Part shown: positions 37,225-45,504 of the stretch, piece after piece
Numbering within the stretch: position 1 is the first letter of the stretch
Layout: each line of letters starts with the position of its first letter
Source: Weissella hellenica
Lineage (GTDB): Bacteria; Bacillota; Bacilli; Lactobacillales; Lactobacillaceae
Assembly: GCF_005405545.1 (NCBI RefSeq)
Contig: NZ_BJEG01000006.1
Location: forward strand, 27,648-91,647
Reading direction: 5' to 3'
DNA length: 64,000 nt
Position numbers and translations under genes: made by a program
The notes under the pieces: generated by a model
Database searches by the model: none
What the model was told of the DNA's origin: nothing
What the model saw: only the letters and a program-made list of their open reading frames with translations

Positions 37225-37851
37225 ATGGAACAATTAGACTATTCAAATCAAGCTGCATGGACACGTATATCAGGTGATAAACAATCTCCAATCGCTTTGT
37301 CAGATACGTTAGCAATTAAAAATAATTTTGAAACAGTTTTATCATTTAATTATAAGCATCTTGCCAATTATGTACGCGATACTGGTGCTGGTATTGAAGT
37401 TGGCTTAGAAGGAACTGCTAACATTGGTAATCGGCCATTTAGCTTAAAACAGTTTCACATTCATACACCTAGTGAACATACGATCAATAATATTGCATAC
37501 GATGCTGAAATTCATTTTGTCCATGCGGCAAGTGACGGTCGTTTAGCTGTTGTCGCTATACTTGTACAAAGTGGCGCTACTAGCCAAACTTATGATGCCG
37601 TATTAGCTCATATGAACAAAACTGAGCATTTTGAAATTCCTATTGATGACATCATGCCAGCAAGTAAGACTTATTATCACTATATCGGGTCACTAACAAC
37701 ACCACCATTAACTGAAAATGTTGAATGGTATGTCTTAAAGCAGCCTGTTACGTTGTCGGTAGAACAATTAAATCATTTAAAGACATTTTATTCTCACAAT
37801 AATCGTGACTTACAAGCTTTAAATGGTCGACCAATCATCTCATCAAATTAA
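37225..37851 (+). CDS. Alpha-type carbonic anhydrase without signal peptide
   Basis: This 208-residue zinc enzyme interconverts CO2 and bicarbonate. Zinc ligands are His78 and His80 in QFHIHTPSEH and His97 in EIHFVHAAS. Glu84 and the Thr of GSLTTPPLTE (about 155) complete the active site. Bacterial alpha enzymes are usually exported, but this one begins MEQLDYSNQ with no signal peptide, so it should be cytosolic. AAGGAG precedes the start. It sits between mreC and mreD on the other strand. Bicarbonate supply for carboxylations is a likely use. Confidence 0.93.
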   Translation: MEQLDYSNQAAWTRISGDKQSPIALSDTLAIKNNFETVLSFNYKHLANYVRDTGAGIEVGLEGTANIGNRPFSLKQFHIHTPSEHTINNIAYDAEIHFVHAASDGRLAVVAILVQSGATSQTYDAVLAHMNKTEHFEIPIDDIMPASKTYYHYIGSLTTPPLTENVEWYVLKQPVTLSVEQLNHLKTFYSHNNRDLQALNGRPIISSN

Positions 37852-37865
37852 AAATTTTACAAAAA

Positions 37866-37920
37866 AAGAACGAAAAGACATTATCAGTTAAAATCTGACA
37901 ATCATATTTCGTTCTCCTTT
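37866..37920. terminator. Terminator between carbonic anhydrase gene and mreC
   Basis: Outer arms GAACGAAA / TTTCGTTC enclose an inner TCAG/CTGA stem. A T run follows on the plus strand and an A tract precedes, so it can serve both convergent genes. Confidence 0.75.
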
Positions 37921-37923
37921 TTT

Positions 37924-38769
37924 TTAAGGAATTGCGACACTCACAACTGGAATGTTATTGAAGTCTGTCGCTGGCTTAATATAAATCTTCTTTGACAAGC
38001 CATAGTTATCACTACCGACGCGTTCAACCTTACCAACATATAATCCAGCTGGTGTAACACCACCAAGACCACTAGTTGTTACTAAATCACCCTTTTTAAC
38101 TGAAACATCGGACGTAATTTGGCCCATCACAATTAAATTATCTGACTGATTAAAACTAGTAATAATGCCATCAACTGACTCACCCGCACCATTTTGGATA
38201 CGAATAGCAAAACGATCAGCAATTTGATTATTGTCTGATAGTAATTCAACCTTTGCATTAGTTGTATTTACTTCTGTAATGCGTCCGATTAACCCACCTG
38301 AACCCATGATAGATAAGCCTTTTTTCAACCCAGCGTTTGTTCCTTTATCCAAGATAAGTTGACTCTGCCAATTGCTTGGTGAACGTGATGTCACAACAGC
38401 ATTCACAACTTTGTAGTCTGTTAATGTCTCATTAATTTTCAATTGATCTTTTAATGCACGGTTTTCTTGTTGTAACACTTGTAATTGCACTTTTGTTTGT
38501 GCTAAATCATCAACTTTCTTGGTCAAACGTTCATTCTCTTGATACGTATCTGTTAGTTTATTAAGTGAATCATAGCCACCGTGAACCAACTTTAGTGGAG
38601 CATTCACAATTTTAGAAGTCCAACCTGTCACATCCGATACGACTCGAGCTGGTAAAGATGGCTCTTCTTGTGAATTGTGGGCCTTTGCGCCTAATATAAT
38701 CACCCCAATTGTTGCGATGACAACAATTACACCAATCACTAATCGACGTGACGTAAAGATATTCTTCAT
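37924..38769 (-). CDS. mreC: Rod shape-determining protein MreC
   Basis: This is a 281-residue bitopic protein with a short basic tail, a membrane helix (about 10-27), a coiled coil (about 73-110, NERLTKKVDDLAQTKVQLQVLQQEN) and a beta-rich extracellular domain. It links cytosolic MreB to the wall synthases. It is downstream of mreB after a 131-base gap that contains a strong hairpin. Confidence 0.92.
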   Translation of the reverse strand: MKNIFTSRRLVIGVIVVIATIGVIILGAKAHNSQEEPSLPARVVSDVTGWTSKIVNAPLKLVHGGYDSLNKLTDTYQENERLTKKVDDLAQTKVQLQVLQQENRALKDQLKINETLTDYKVVNAVVTSRSPSNWQSQLILDKGTNAGLKKGLSIMGSGGLIGRITEVNTTNAKVELLSDNNQIADRFAIRIQNGAGESVDGIITSFNQSDNLIVMGQITSDVSVKKGDLVTTSGLGGVTPAGLYVGKVERVGSDNYGLSKKIYIKPATDFNNIPVVSVAIP

Positions 38770-38846
38770 CTTAAAATTGCCCTTCGTTTCTCTTAGTCTA
38801 TTATGCTTAGCAAGTTATATTGTTGTTCAATTCTAACATATAATAA

Positions 38847-38880
38847 ACTCCCCGCATTATAAATTATAATACGGGGTAGT
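38847..38880 (-). other. Inverted repeat between mreB and mreC
   Basis: Arms ACTCCCCG-ATTATAA and TTATAAT-CGGGG-AGT form a long stem, followed on the minus strand by TTTATTATAT. This may be a partial terminator or an mRNA processing point that sets mreB above mreC. Confidence 0.5.
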
Positions 38881-38900
38881 CATCATCTAAGACTTATCGC

Positions 38901-39905
38901 CTAATTGTTTTTTAAAACATCAATAGACTTTAAAGCCTCACCAGTACCAATAACTACTGCATCTAGTGGTTCTGGCGCTACAAATACAGGTACCTTAGTT
39001 GCTTCAGCAATCACTTCATCTAAATGAGCCAGTTGCGCCCCACCACCTGTCAAAACAATACCACGATCAATTACATCCGCAGCAATTTCGGGTGATGTCT
39101 CTTCCAAAGTTTCTTTAATCGCAACGATAACTTCAGCAACAACATCTTTAATAGCATCCGCAATATCACTAGCTTTAATATCAATTGTTTTAGGTAATCC
39201 TGTAACTAAGTCTCTTCCACGTGCAGTGGTACCTTCCATATCCTCAGCAGCTTCAAGGTCAGCTGAACCAACTGCCATTTTTAGCCGTTCTGCAGTTTGC
39301 TCACCAATCAAGACTGAATACTTTTGGCGGACATATGTCATGATTGCCTCATCAATTTTGTCACCAGCCATTCGGATTGAACGTGACGACACAATACCAC
39401 CAAGCGAAATGGTAGCAACATCAGTTGTCCCACCACCTAAATCAACAACCATTGATCCAGTCGGTTCCATAACTGGCAACCCTGCGCCAACTGCTGCAGC
39501 GAATGGTTCTTCAATAACATACGCATCACGCGCACCAGCAACGCGGGCTGCATCAATAACTGCACGACGTTCAACTGCTGTTACACCTGATGGTACACCA
39601 ATTGTAACGTAAGGCTTGGGACCACGCGTTCCTAAGGCCTTACCTAAATAGTATTTAAGCATTGCAACTGTTGTCTCGTAATCAGCAATAACACCATCAC
39701 GCATTGGACGAATCGCTGTAATTGAACCAGGTGTTCGACCTAGCATTTCCTTAGCAGCAGTTCCAACGGCAACGACCTCATTTGTCTTTGTATTACGTGC
39801 GACAACTGAGGGCTCACGAAGCACAATTCCTTTACCTTCAATATAGACTAACGTATTAGCTGTTCCTAAGTCTATTCCAACATTTCGAGTTCCAAATGAA
39901 AACAC
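38901..39905 (-). CDS. mreB: Actin-like shape protein MreB
   Basis: This 334-residue actin homologue directs lateral wall synthesis. It shows phosphate 1 [15 protein letters not shown], phosphate 2 [17 protein letters not shown] (about 150-166) and the adenosine motif [15 protein letters not shown]. The start codon is GTG, with AAAGGG upstream. Length and motifs are normal. Presence of mreBCD suggests some elongation growth. Confidence 0.95.
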   Translation of the reverse strand: MFSFGTRNVGIDLGTANTLVYIEGKGIVLREPSVVARNTKTNEVVAVGTAAKEMLGRTPGSITAIRPMRDGVIADYETTVAMLKYYLGKALGTRGPKPYVTIGVPSGVTAVERRAVIDAARVAGARDAYVIEEPFAAAVGAGLPVMEPTGSMVVDLGGGTTDVATISLGGIVSSRSIRMAGDKIDEAIMTYVRQKYSVLIGEQTAERLKMAVGSADLEAAEDMEGTTARGRDLVTGLPKTIDIKASDIADAIKDVVAEVIVAIKETLEETSPEIAADVIDRGIVLTGGGAQLAHLDEVIAEATKVPVFVAPEPLDAVVIGTGEALKSIDVLKNN

Positions 39906-39989
39906 AGCATTTCCCTTTTCTTTATTTATTTTGATAATTCTACTAAATGTACTTTTAACAAAGCACCATATAATTTCTTATTAATTTTA

Positions 39990-40424
39990 TCACATGTTGT
40001 TGAACTTAGTCCATAAATCAATTAGTGTTTCTAATTCTACATTTGGTAATAAATTCTCACTACGGTAACTTCGATAACCACGAGTTGAAATAATTATAAA
40101 ATCCAAAAAATGAAACTGCATTAACTGCCCACATATCGCCATTTGGACCATTGCAAGATGATCAGCACTTGATGCCGTTAAATTACCACTTGGATGATTA
40201 TGGCATAAAATAAAGCCATATGCATTGTGGGCGACCAAGTGACGGAAAACATCCCGTGGATGAATATTAACACTATCTAAAGTCCCCAATGCTACCTGAT
40301 AAATATCAATAATTGTCATTTGTGTTGTTACAGCAATTACCCAACATCCTTCCTGTGGTGATTGCGCATACCGTTGAATCAATAAGTCTCCTAATTGTCG
40401 CACAGATGTAATTTTAATTGTCAT
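39990..40424 (-). CDS. Short RadC-like JAB/MPN domain protein
   Basis: This 144-residue protein contains the JAMM metal site H75-x-H77-PSG...D88 (CHNHPSGNLTASSADH). The family name RadC is historical, and no repair function is firmly established. The usual N-terminal helix-hairpin-helix half (about 80 residues) is absent, so this is a catalytic-domain-only form. The ATG at 40424 has GGAGG six bases upstream. It is upstream of mreB in the same direction, as radC often is in Firmicutes. Confidence 0.85.
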   Translation of the reverse strand: MTIKITSVRQLGDLLIQRYAQSPQEGCWVIAVTTQMTIIDIYQVALGTLDSVNIHPRDVFRHLVAHNAYGFILCHNHPSGNLTASSADHLAMVQMAICGQLMQFHFLDFIIISTRGYRSYRSENLLPNVELETLIDLWTKFNNM

Positions 40425-40533
40425 AATTTGCCTCCAATAATAAAGACGACTTTTTGACAATTTTTTCTCTTTGTTTTATTTCTAGGCGTATAATAGTTAG
40501 TTGAATCATTTATAAAAATTGAGGTGTGTTAAC

Positions 40534-40878
40534 ATGCGAGTAAGAAAATTCAGTCCCCTACGTATCCCAGCAAACAATGTTCCAAATACTGTTCGTTTTT
40601 ATCGTGAAGTTTTTGATTTACCAACAGAATTTGGGGTTAATGAAGCTCGTCATTTATATTTTGACAAGCAATCAATCGTCTTTTATGAAGAACCCGATGG
40701 TGAACCAATTACTGTACAAGTTATCGTTCGTGATCATAAAGAAACTGTCATTAATCACCTAATTAATTATGAGGTTACACAAGCCAAACCTGCTACTGAA
40801 AGTGAAGATGGGCGCCATATTATCTTTCATATTGACGATATTGATGGCAATCACATTGAAGTTATTGCAAATAAATAA
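40534..40878 (+). CDS. VOC (glyoxalase/dioxygenase fold) family protein
   Basis: This is a 114-residue single-module VOC protein. The first strand-helix is LRIPANNVPNTVRFYREVFDLPTEFG. The C-terminal metal-edge motif reads DDIDGNHIEVIANK, matching the DPDGNxIEL pattern. Such small proteins form dimers and act on varied substrates, and the function here is unknown. The ATG at 40534 has GAGGTG seven bases before it. It is monocistronic with a shared terminator. Confidence 0.8.
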   Translation: MRVRKFSPLRIPANNVPNTVRFYREVFDLPTEFGVNEARHLYFDKQSIVFYEEPDGEPITVQVIVRDHKETVINHLINYEVTQAKPATESEDGRHIIFHIDDIDGNHIEVIANK

Positions 40879-40907
40879 TATTGACGATACTTTGCAATTA
40901 ATATTAT

Positions 40908-40951
40908 AAAAAATGACATCAAGGCGAAAATTTTCCTTGATGTCATTTTTT
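40908..40951. terminator. Bidirectional terminator
   Basis: A 16-bp perfect stem AAAAATGACATCAAGG / CCTTGATGTCATTTTT lies between the convergent VOC gene and the Rgg-like gene. Confidence 0.92.
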
Positions 40952-41780
40952 ATTTATATCTTTTTTGCCAGGTGCCGGTTAATGCATCCCCATTTTCAAA
41001 CATATTTTGCATTCGTAACTGCTTAGCTACCAGTAATGCTTCATGAGCTGCTTCCCAATTTTTATCAACCAACTGATTAACTAAATTAGACCACCACGCC
41101 AATCCCATAGCATCACGTGGTTGCTCAATCATCCAGGTGGTGACTTCTACAAAAATGTCTTTTGGACGTTCAGGCTCGTTTAACAACATTATCAAAAATT
41201 GTGCAGACATTGTATTTAAAATTTCCATCGTGTGATGTGGCCATTTCTTTGCCCAAATAACAGTCAAATAATCAGCAACTTGTTGTACCGGTAAATCCGT
41301 AATTACTGGTGCCAATAACGCCACATCCATTTCACGCCATATTGTAACCGCTTCAAATGAATCAATCAGTATCTTTTTAGCAATTTGCGAATGTTCATTT
41401 GGAATGATTTTGGCATGTAATACGTCTGCTAAACTAGCAACCCGCAAATAACCACGAGCCATTGTATTACGAAATAAATGATATCCACGACGACTAATAT
41501 CTTTTATCTTATTAGCATCGTGTTCTTTATCGGCCTCTTGTAGTGCATTAATTAATCCCTCAACAGTATCTAACCTATTTACTAGTTCCGTATTAACTTC
41601 AGTTCCAGTTAATAATAAATGACTCATCAATGAGATAAAGCCTTCTGCTGGTAAATCATTTTCATCATTTAAATATCGATAGTAACGATTACGACTAATC
41701 CCAATATTAGCTAGTTCACGAACCGGAATGTCATTAGCTTGCCGAATAGCATTAATTCGATTTCGATCAATTAAACTCAT
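40950..41780 (-). CDS. Rgg/MutR-like transcriptional regulator
   Basis: This is a 276-residue protein with an N-terminal helix-turn-helix (about 8-50: INAIRQANDIPVRELANIGISRNRYYRYLNDE) and an all-helical C-terminal part of Rgg/PlcR-like length. Rgg proteins bind small hydrophobic peptides and switch nearby genes. The ATG at 41780 has AAGGGG eight bases upstream. A weak promoter (TTGAAT-17-TAAACT) lies in the short gap behind fluC. I found no convincing pheromone ORF nearby, so the ligand and targets are unknown. Another helical-repeat HTH family is possible. Confidence 0.6.
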   Translation of the reverse strand: MSLIDRNRINAIRQANDIPVRELANIGISRNRYYRYLNDENDLPAEGFISLMSHLLLTGTEVNTELVNRLDTVEGLINALQEADKEHDANKIKDISRRGYHLFRNTMARGYLRVASLADVLHAKIIPNEHSQIAKKILIDSFEAVTIWREMDVALLAPVITDLPVQQVADYLTVIWAKKWPHHTMEILNTMSAQFLIMLLNEPERPKDIFVEVTTWMIEQPRDAMGLAWWSNLVNQLVDKNWEAAHEALLVAKQLRMQNMFENGDALTGTWQKRYK

Positions 41781-41882
41781 ATGACTATCCCCTTGCATTT
41801 CTCTTGTCCTATATTAATGAGTTTAACATTTGGTAGATATCCATTCAACAAAGATTATTTTTAATAAATACTGATAACCGAC

Positions 41883-42251
41883 TTAAAAAATCCAATTACC
41901 TACACAAGCACCAAACCATAAAACAATTAGCCCACCCACAAATGTTAATAATGTTTTAATGATCAATAAGCGCCGATTACTAGTTCGCTTTTGCATAGCA
42001 TCTGCAATATCAACAATCGGAGCCGAAAACGTTGAAAATCCACCCAAAATACCCGGCGCTAAAATGGTGTGTATCCAATCAGGAGCTACCATAGAAAGTG
42101 TCATTCCCATAAAAAAAGCAGCCAATAAATTAATACAAACGACCATTAATTCAGATAAATTGCCAAACCAACGAGGGGCAACTGTTAACAAACCAAATCG
42201 CATTAAAGAGCCAATTGCTGCCCCAATACCAGTTAAAATTATTTCTGCCAT
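41883..42251 (-). CDS. crcB: Fluoride exporter subunit FluC (CrcB), copy 2
   Basis: This 122-residue, four-helix protein has the FluC features GIGAAIGSLMRFGLLT at the start and ILGGFSTFSAPIVD near residue 75. The central asparagine region reads CINLLAAFFMG, where NxxGSF is more common. Its start overlaps the end of the other fluC gene by 13 bases, so the two are co-translated. In Gram-positives paired genes commonly encode subunits of one heterodimeric fluoride channel. Confidence 0.9.
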   Translation of the reverse strand: MAEIILTGIGAAIGSLMRFGLLTVAPRWFGNLSELMVVCINLLAAFFMGMTLSMVAPDWIHTILAPGILGGFSTFSAPIVDIADAMQKRTSNRRLLIIKTLLTFVGGLIVLWFGACVGNWIF

Positions 42252-42628
42252 CTTAACACCATTCTATTACCTAAATAACGACTAAAAATTACCATTAATA
42301 CACCTCCAACCACACTTATAGCTAAGTATACTAACGCCATTAACCATGATAAATGAACCATATCAACCAGCGCTGTCGAATAAGTTGTGTAGGCGCCTAA
42401 AATTCCTACCATAATAAAATCAGATGTCACTTGTTTTAGGTTTATCATTTTACTAAATAAAACAACCAACAAGGCCGAAATAAAAGTACCACTTAGATTG
42501 ACAATGATCGTCTCCCATGGAAATAAATTATTATGAAAAAGTAGCATCATACTTGCCCGTAACACACCACCAATAAATCCACCACTACCAACAGCCAATA
42601 TTTCTAGCAATATTTTTTCTTTATGCAT
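42239..42628 (-). CDS. crcB: Fluoride exporter subunit FluC (CrcB), copy 1
   Basis: This is a 129-residue, four-helix membrane protein with VGSGGFIGGVLRASMML, the pore asparagine in IVNLSGTFISALL, and the sodium/Phe-box equivalent ILGAYTTYSTALVDM. The ATG at 42628 is preceded only by a weak GGAA. A TTG 12 bases earlier is possible. It follows the tryptophan-type ABC ATPase by about 14 bases, an unusual operon partner. No fluoride riboswitch precedes it. Confidence 0.88.
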   Translation of the reverse strand: MHKEKILLEILAVGSGGFIGGVLRASMMLLFHNNLFPWETIIVNLSGTFISALLVVLFSKMINLKQVTSDFIMVGILGAYTTYSTALVDMVHLSWLMALVYLAISVVGGVLMVIFSRYLGNRMVLRWQK

Positions 42629-42642
42629 ATCATGTTCCAATC

Positions 42643-43413
42643 TTAATAACGATTAAAATAACCCAGTAAATCATTAATTGTTAATTTTTGTTTTTCAACG
42701 CCACTAACGTCCAATGAAATTTTACCTTCAGACATTATAATCAAACGATTACCATACTCAATAGCGTCTTCTAAGTGATGTGTAATCATCAACGCTGTCA
42801 ATTTTTCTTCATAAATTCGTTGATTTGTGACCTGCATCAGTTGTGTACTTGTTTTAGGATCTAACGCTGCCGTATGTTCATCAAGTAATAATACTTCTGG
42901 TCGTAACTGTGTTGCCATCAAAAAGGACAAAGCCTGTCGTTGTCCACCTGACAAATCACCAGCTGCCATATCCAAACGTTCAGAGAGACCATTCCCCATT
43001 GTCGCAGTAATCTTAGCATACGCTACTTTTTTAGCTTCCGTTAACCCACGATTTTTTAATCGTCGCCGTAACCCACGCCGTTCGGCTAACAACATATTTT
43101 CTACAACTGTCATGCGAGGTGCAGTCCCTAATTTAGGATCTTGAAAGACACGTGCTAAAAACTTTGTTCGTTGTGCCTCATTTAAATGTGTAACATCATG
43201 ATTACCCAAATAAATACTACCGCGCGTCAATGGTAATGAGCCAGCAATCACATTAAACAACGTTGATTTTCCAGCCCCATTTGATCCTAAAACGGTCACA
43301 AAATCCTCAGGTAATAACGTTAATGACACATCATCCAAAATTGTTTTTTCACCCGATTGTCCTTGATTAACAATGACAGTCGCATGGTCTAATCGTAACT
43401 TTGTTTCTACCAT
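42643..43413 (-). CDS. trpZ: TrpXYZ-type ABC transporter ATPase
   Basis: This 256-residue ABC ATPase energises import. It shows Walker A GSNGAGKSTLFN (about 38-49), signature LSGGQRQALSFLMA, Walker B VLLLDEHTAALD and the His loop MITHHLEDA. The glutamate-histidine pair (DEHTAALD) in Walker B is typical of the ATPases paired with PF04392-type binding proteins. It lies 6 bases after the permease gene. Tryptophan specificity is inferred from the family and from the leader peptide upstream. Confidence 0.85.
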   Translation of the reverse strand: MVETKLRLDHATVIVNQGQSGEKTILDDVSLTLLPEDFVTVLGSNGAGKSTLFNVIAGSLPLTRGSIYLGNHDVTHLNEAQRTKFLARVFQDPKLGTAPRMTVVENMLLAERRGLRRRLKNRGLTEAKKVAYAKITATMGNGLSERLDMAAGDLSGGQRQALSFLMATQLRPEVLLLDEHTAALDPKTSTQLMQVTNQRIYEEKLTALMITHHLEDAIEYGNRLIIMSEGKISLDVSGVEKQKLTINDLLGYFNRY

Positions 43414-43419
43414 ATCTCA

Positions 43420-44307
43420 TCATCCTCGCTTTAAAAACGTATTTAATCGTAACTTTGATCGTAATCTTGGTAGCATTAGTGCCAATCCAAGGATAATAGC
43501 ACTAACTAGTTTCAAATCGTCAGCATTAAAGCCAATGTACAATACAATCACCAATACAAAACGATAGAAAATTGAACCAACAATAATTGTAATTAAGCGT
43601 TCAGGCAGAGTTAATGTATCGGTAAAGATTACTTCACCAATGATAATCGAAGCCAGCGCTACCACAATGGTACCAACACCCATATTAACATCCGCAAAGC
43701 CATTATTTTGTGCAACCAATGCGCCACCAAGACCAATTAGACCATTGGCAACCATCAACCCTAAAATGGTCATATTATCAGTATTAATTCCCAAAGATCT
43801 TGCCATTTTAGGATTATCACCTGTGACAATAAACGCTTGGCCTAATTCAGTCTTTAAAAATTGCGCTAAACAAATGGTAATTAATATAATTATGACAATG
43901 CCAACAACAATAACCGGAAAATTTTGAGGTAAGCTCTTCAAAAAGTCATATGAAAATAAATTTGTTTTACCTAATAATGAACGATTAGCTTGTCCCATAA
44001 TTCGGAGGTTAACTGAATAGATTGCTGTCATTGTCAAAATACCTGCTAATAAAATTGGGATTTTCCCTTTCGTATATAACAGCCCCGTAACTAATCCTGC
44101 TAGACTCCCAGCAAAAGTTGCTACTAGTGTTGCAATAATTGGTGATATACCATTAGAAATTAAGGTTACTGCAGTTGCCGCACCCAATGGAAAGGTTCCT
44201 TCAACGGTCATATCAGCAACGTCTAAAATTCTAAAAGTTAAATATAATCCAAATCCTAAGGTTGCCCAGATTAAGCCCTGACCAATGGCTGAAATTAAAA
44301 TACCCAT
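43420..44307 (-). CDS. trpY: TrpXYZ-type ABC transporter permease
   Basis: This is a 295-residue membrane protein with about eight to nine helices in the branched-chain-like (LivH-type) permease fold. The signature stretch is VADMTVEGTFPLGAATAVTLI near residue 30, characteristic of permeases paired with ABC_sub_bind proteins, and the cytosolic loop is ARSLGINTDNMTILGL. It is the second gene of the operon, 7 bases after the binding-protein gene. Confidence 0.87.
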   Translation of the reverse strand: MGILISAIGQGLIWATLGFGLYLTFRILDVADMTVEGTFPLGAATAVTLISNGISPIIATLVATFAGSLAGLVTGLLYTKGKIPILLAGILTMTAIYSVNLRIMGQANRSLLGKTNLFSYDFLKSLPQNFPVIVVGIVIIILITICLAQFLKTELGQAFIVTGDNPKMARSLGINTDNMTILGLMVANGLIGLGGALVAQNNGFADVNMGVGTIVVALASIIIGEVIFTDTLTLPERLITIIVGSIFYRFVLVIVLYIGFNADDLKLVSAIILGLALMLPRLRSKLRLNTFLKRG

Positions 44308-44314
44308 AATTGCC

Positions 44315-45301
44315 TCACTTTACAAATTTTGCATGTTTATACTCATTTGGTAACACCAAGCCAAGTCGTGCCAACTGTGACTTATTAATAACTAAATCAC
44401 CTTTTTTAATAAAGCCAACTGGCAAATCTTTCGGTTGTTTTCCATCCAAAATTTGAGCAACTTGTTTACCAGTTTGAACGCCTAATTTTTTTTGATTAAT
44501 AGATTCAGCTGCTAAACCACCATCGGCCACCATTGTATCAACCGTTGGAAATACAGGTACTTTAGCTGCATTTGTACTATCAATCAAAGTCGGCATGGCT
44601 CCTGCGATCGTATTATCAGTCGGAACAAACACTGCATCAACTTGATTATTAGCGACCATTTGCTTAGCTGTTTGGTTTAAATCGTTAGAAGAAGAAATCG
44701 TGTAAGGCTTAACTTGTAAACCTGCTTTTTTAGCTAAATTCATCATTTGCTTAGCTTGAATTGATGCTGAATCATCAGATGAAGTATAAATCACACCTAA
44801 ATTTTTTAAATCAGGTACAAATTTTCTCATCATCTTTAACTGTGCACTCAAGGGCGCTTGATCCGACACCCCTGTCACATTACCACCAGGGTGTTTGTAA
44901 CTTTTAACCAATTTAGATTGAATGGGCGTCGTTGATGCTGAAAAAACTACCGCTTTATCCTTAATTGTATTTGCTAAAGAAACTGCTGCAGGTGTAGCGA
45001 TACCGATGGAAACATCAGCATTGGCGTTCTCAAATTTTGACGCCATTGTCTTTAAATTAGATTGATCACCCTGTGCATTTTCATACATAATTTTGATGTT
45101 TTTTCCCTCATGATACCCTGATTGGGATAAACCTTCATGAATGCCTTTATTAATATCATCCAATGCTGGATGTTTCATAAATTGTAAAATTGCAACTTTA
45201 GGGATTGTCTTTTTCTGGTTTGTTTGAACTGAATCATATACCCCTGCAAAAATTGTGAAGAAAGTCAGTGCGCCAATTGTAGCCAATATTTTTTTATTCA
45301 T
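44315..45301 (-). CDS. trpX: TrpX-type substrate-binding protein
   Basis: This is a 328-residue binding protein of the ABC_sub_bind (PF04392) family: VAILQFMKHPALDDINKGIHEGL, YENAQGDQSNLKTMASKF, and GNVTGVSDQAPLSAQLKMMR are family blocks. Streptococcal and lactobacillal relatives are annotated as tryptophan transporters. The N-terminus has a hydrophobic helix (about 5-21) but no lipobox cysteine, so the protein would be membrane-anchored or cleaved and released. It is the first gene of the operon. Its leader (45333-45610) encodes a Trp-Trp peptide. Confidence 0.88.
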   Translation of the reverse strand: MNKKILATIGALTFFTIFAGVYDSVQTNQKKTIPKVAILQFMKHPALDDINKGIHEGLSQSGYHEGKNIKIMYENAQGDQSNLKTMASKFENANADVSIGIATPAAVSLANTIKDKAVVFSASTTPIQSKLVKSYKHPGGNVTGVSDQAPLSAQLKMMRKFVPDLKNLGVIYTSSDDSASIQAKQMMNLAKKAGLQVKPYTISSSNDLNQTAKQMVANNQVDAVFVPTDNTIAGAMPTLIDSTNAAKVPVFPTVDTMVADGGLAAESINQKKLGVQTGKQVAQILDGKQPKDLPVGFIKKGDLVINKSQLARLGLVLPNEYKHAKFVK

Positions 45302-45332
45302 TTATCTATCCTCAATTATTGTTATACAAAAT

Positions 45333-45370
45333 AAAAAACACGAGCAGATACAACAGTATCTTCTCGTGTC
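45333..45370 (-). terminator. Attenuator terminator of the trp-type transporter operon
   Basis: Arms ACACGAG-AGATAC and GTATCT-CTCGTGT (one mismatch) have a 4-base loop and are followed on the minus strand by TTTTTTATTTT. It lies 32 bases upstream of the trpX start and within its leader, so read-through must be regulated. Confidence 0.9.
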
Positions 45371-45504
45371 TCACATGAAAAGAACTGCATGATAATCCAT
45401 ACAACTCTTTCCCATTATTTCGGAAATTAGTCAGCACAGACCCAATACATCTGCTCCCAAAGGAACCACGTACCGAATCTATGTTTTGCCATAGTCCGTA
45501 CGCG
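45371..45504 (-). promoter_or_regulatory. Structured attenuator region between leader peptide and terminator
   Basis: Several helices can be drawn on the minus strand: CGCGTAC...GTACGTG with inner CTATG/CATAG, TTTCC...GGAAA (45408-45426), and a 12-bp hairpin AAGAGTTGTATG / CATGCAGTTCTT (45380-45409). GAGCAGATGTA (45446-45456) is complementary, over 11 pairs including two G-U, to the descending arm of the terminator (45342-45352). It could act as antiterminator. Confidence 0.65.

Noticed and set aside
41817..41864. 15-codon ORF (MSLTFGRYPFNKDYF) as a pheromone for the Rgg-like protein
   Set aside because: It has no ribosome-binding site and is not hydrophobic like SHP peptides. It lies antisense to the regulator promoter.
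42629..42700. Fluoride riboswitch before the fluC pair
   Set aside because: The ABC ATPase coding sequence runs up to the fluC genes, which leaves no room for the aptamer.
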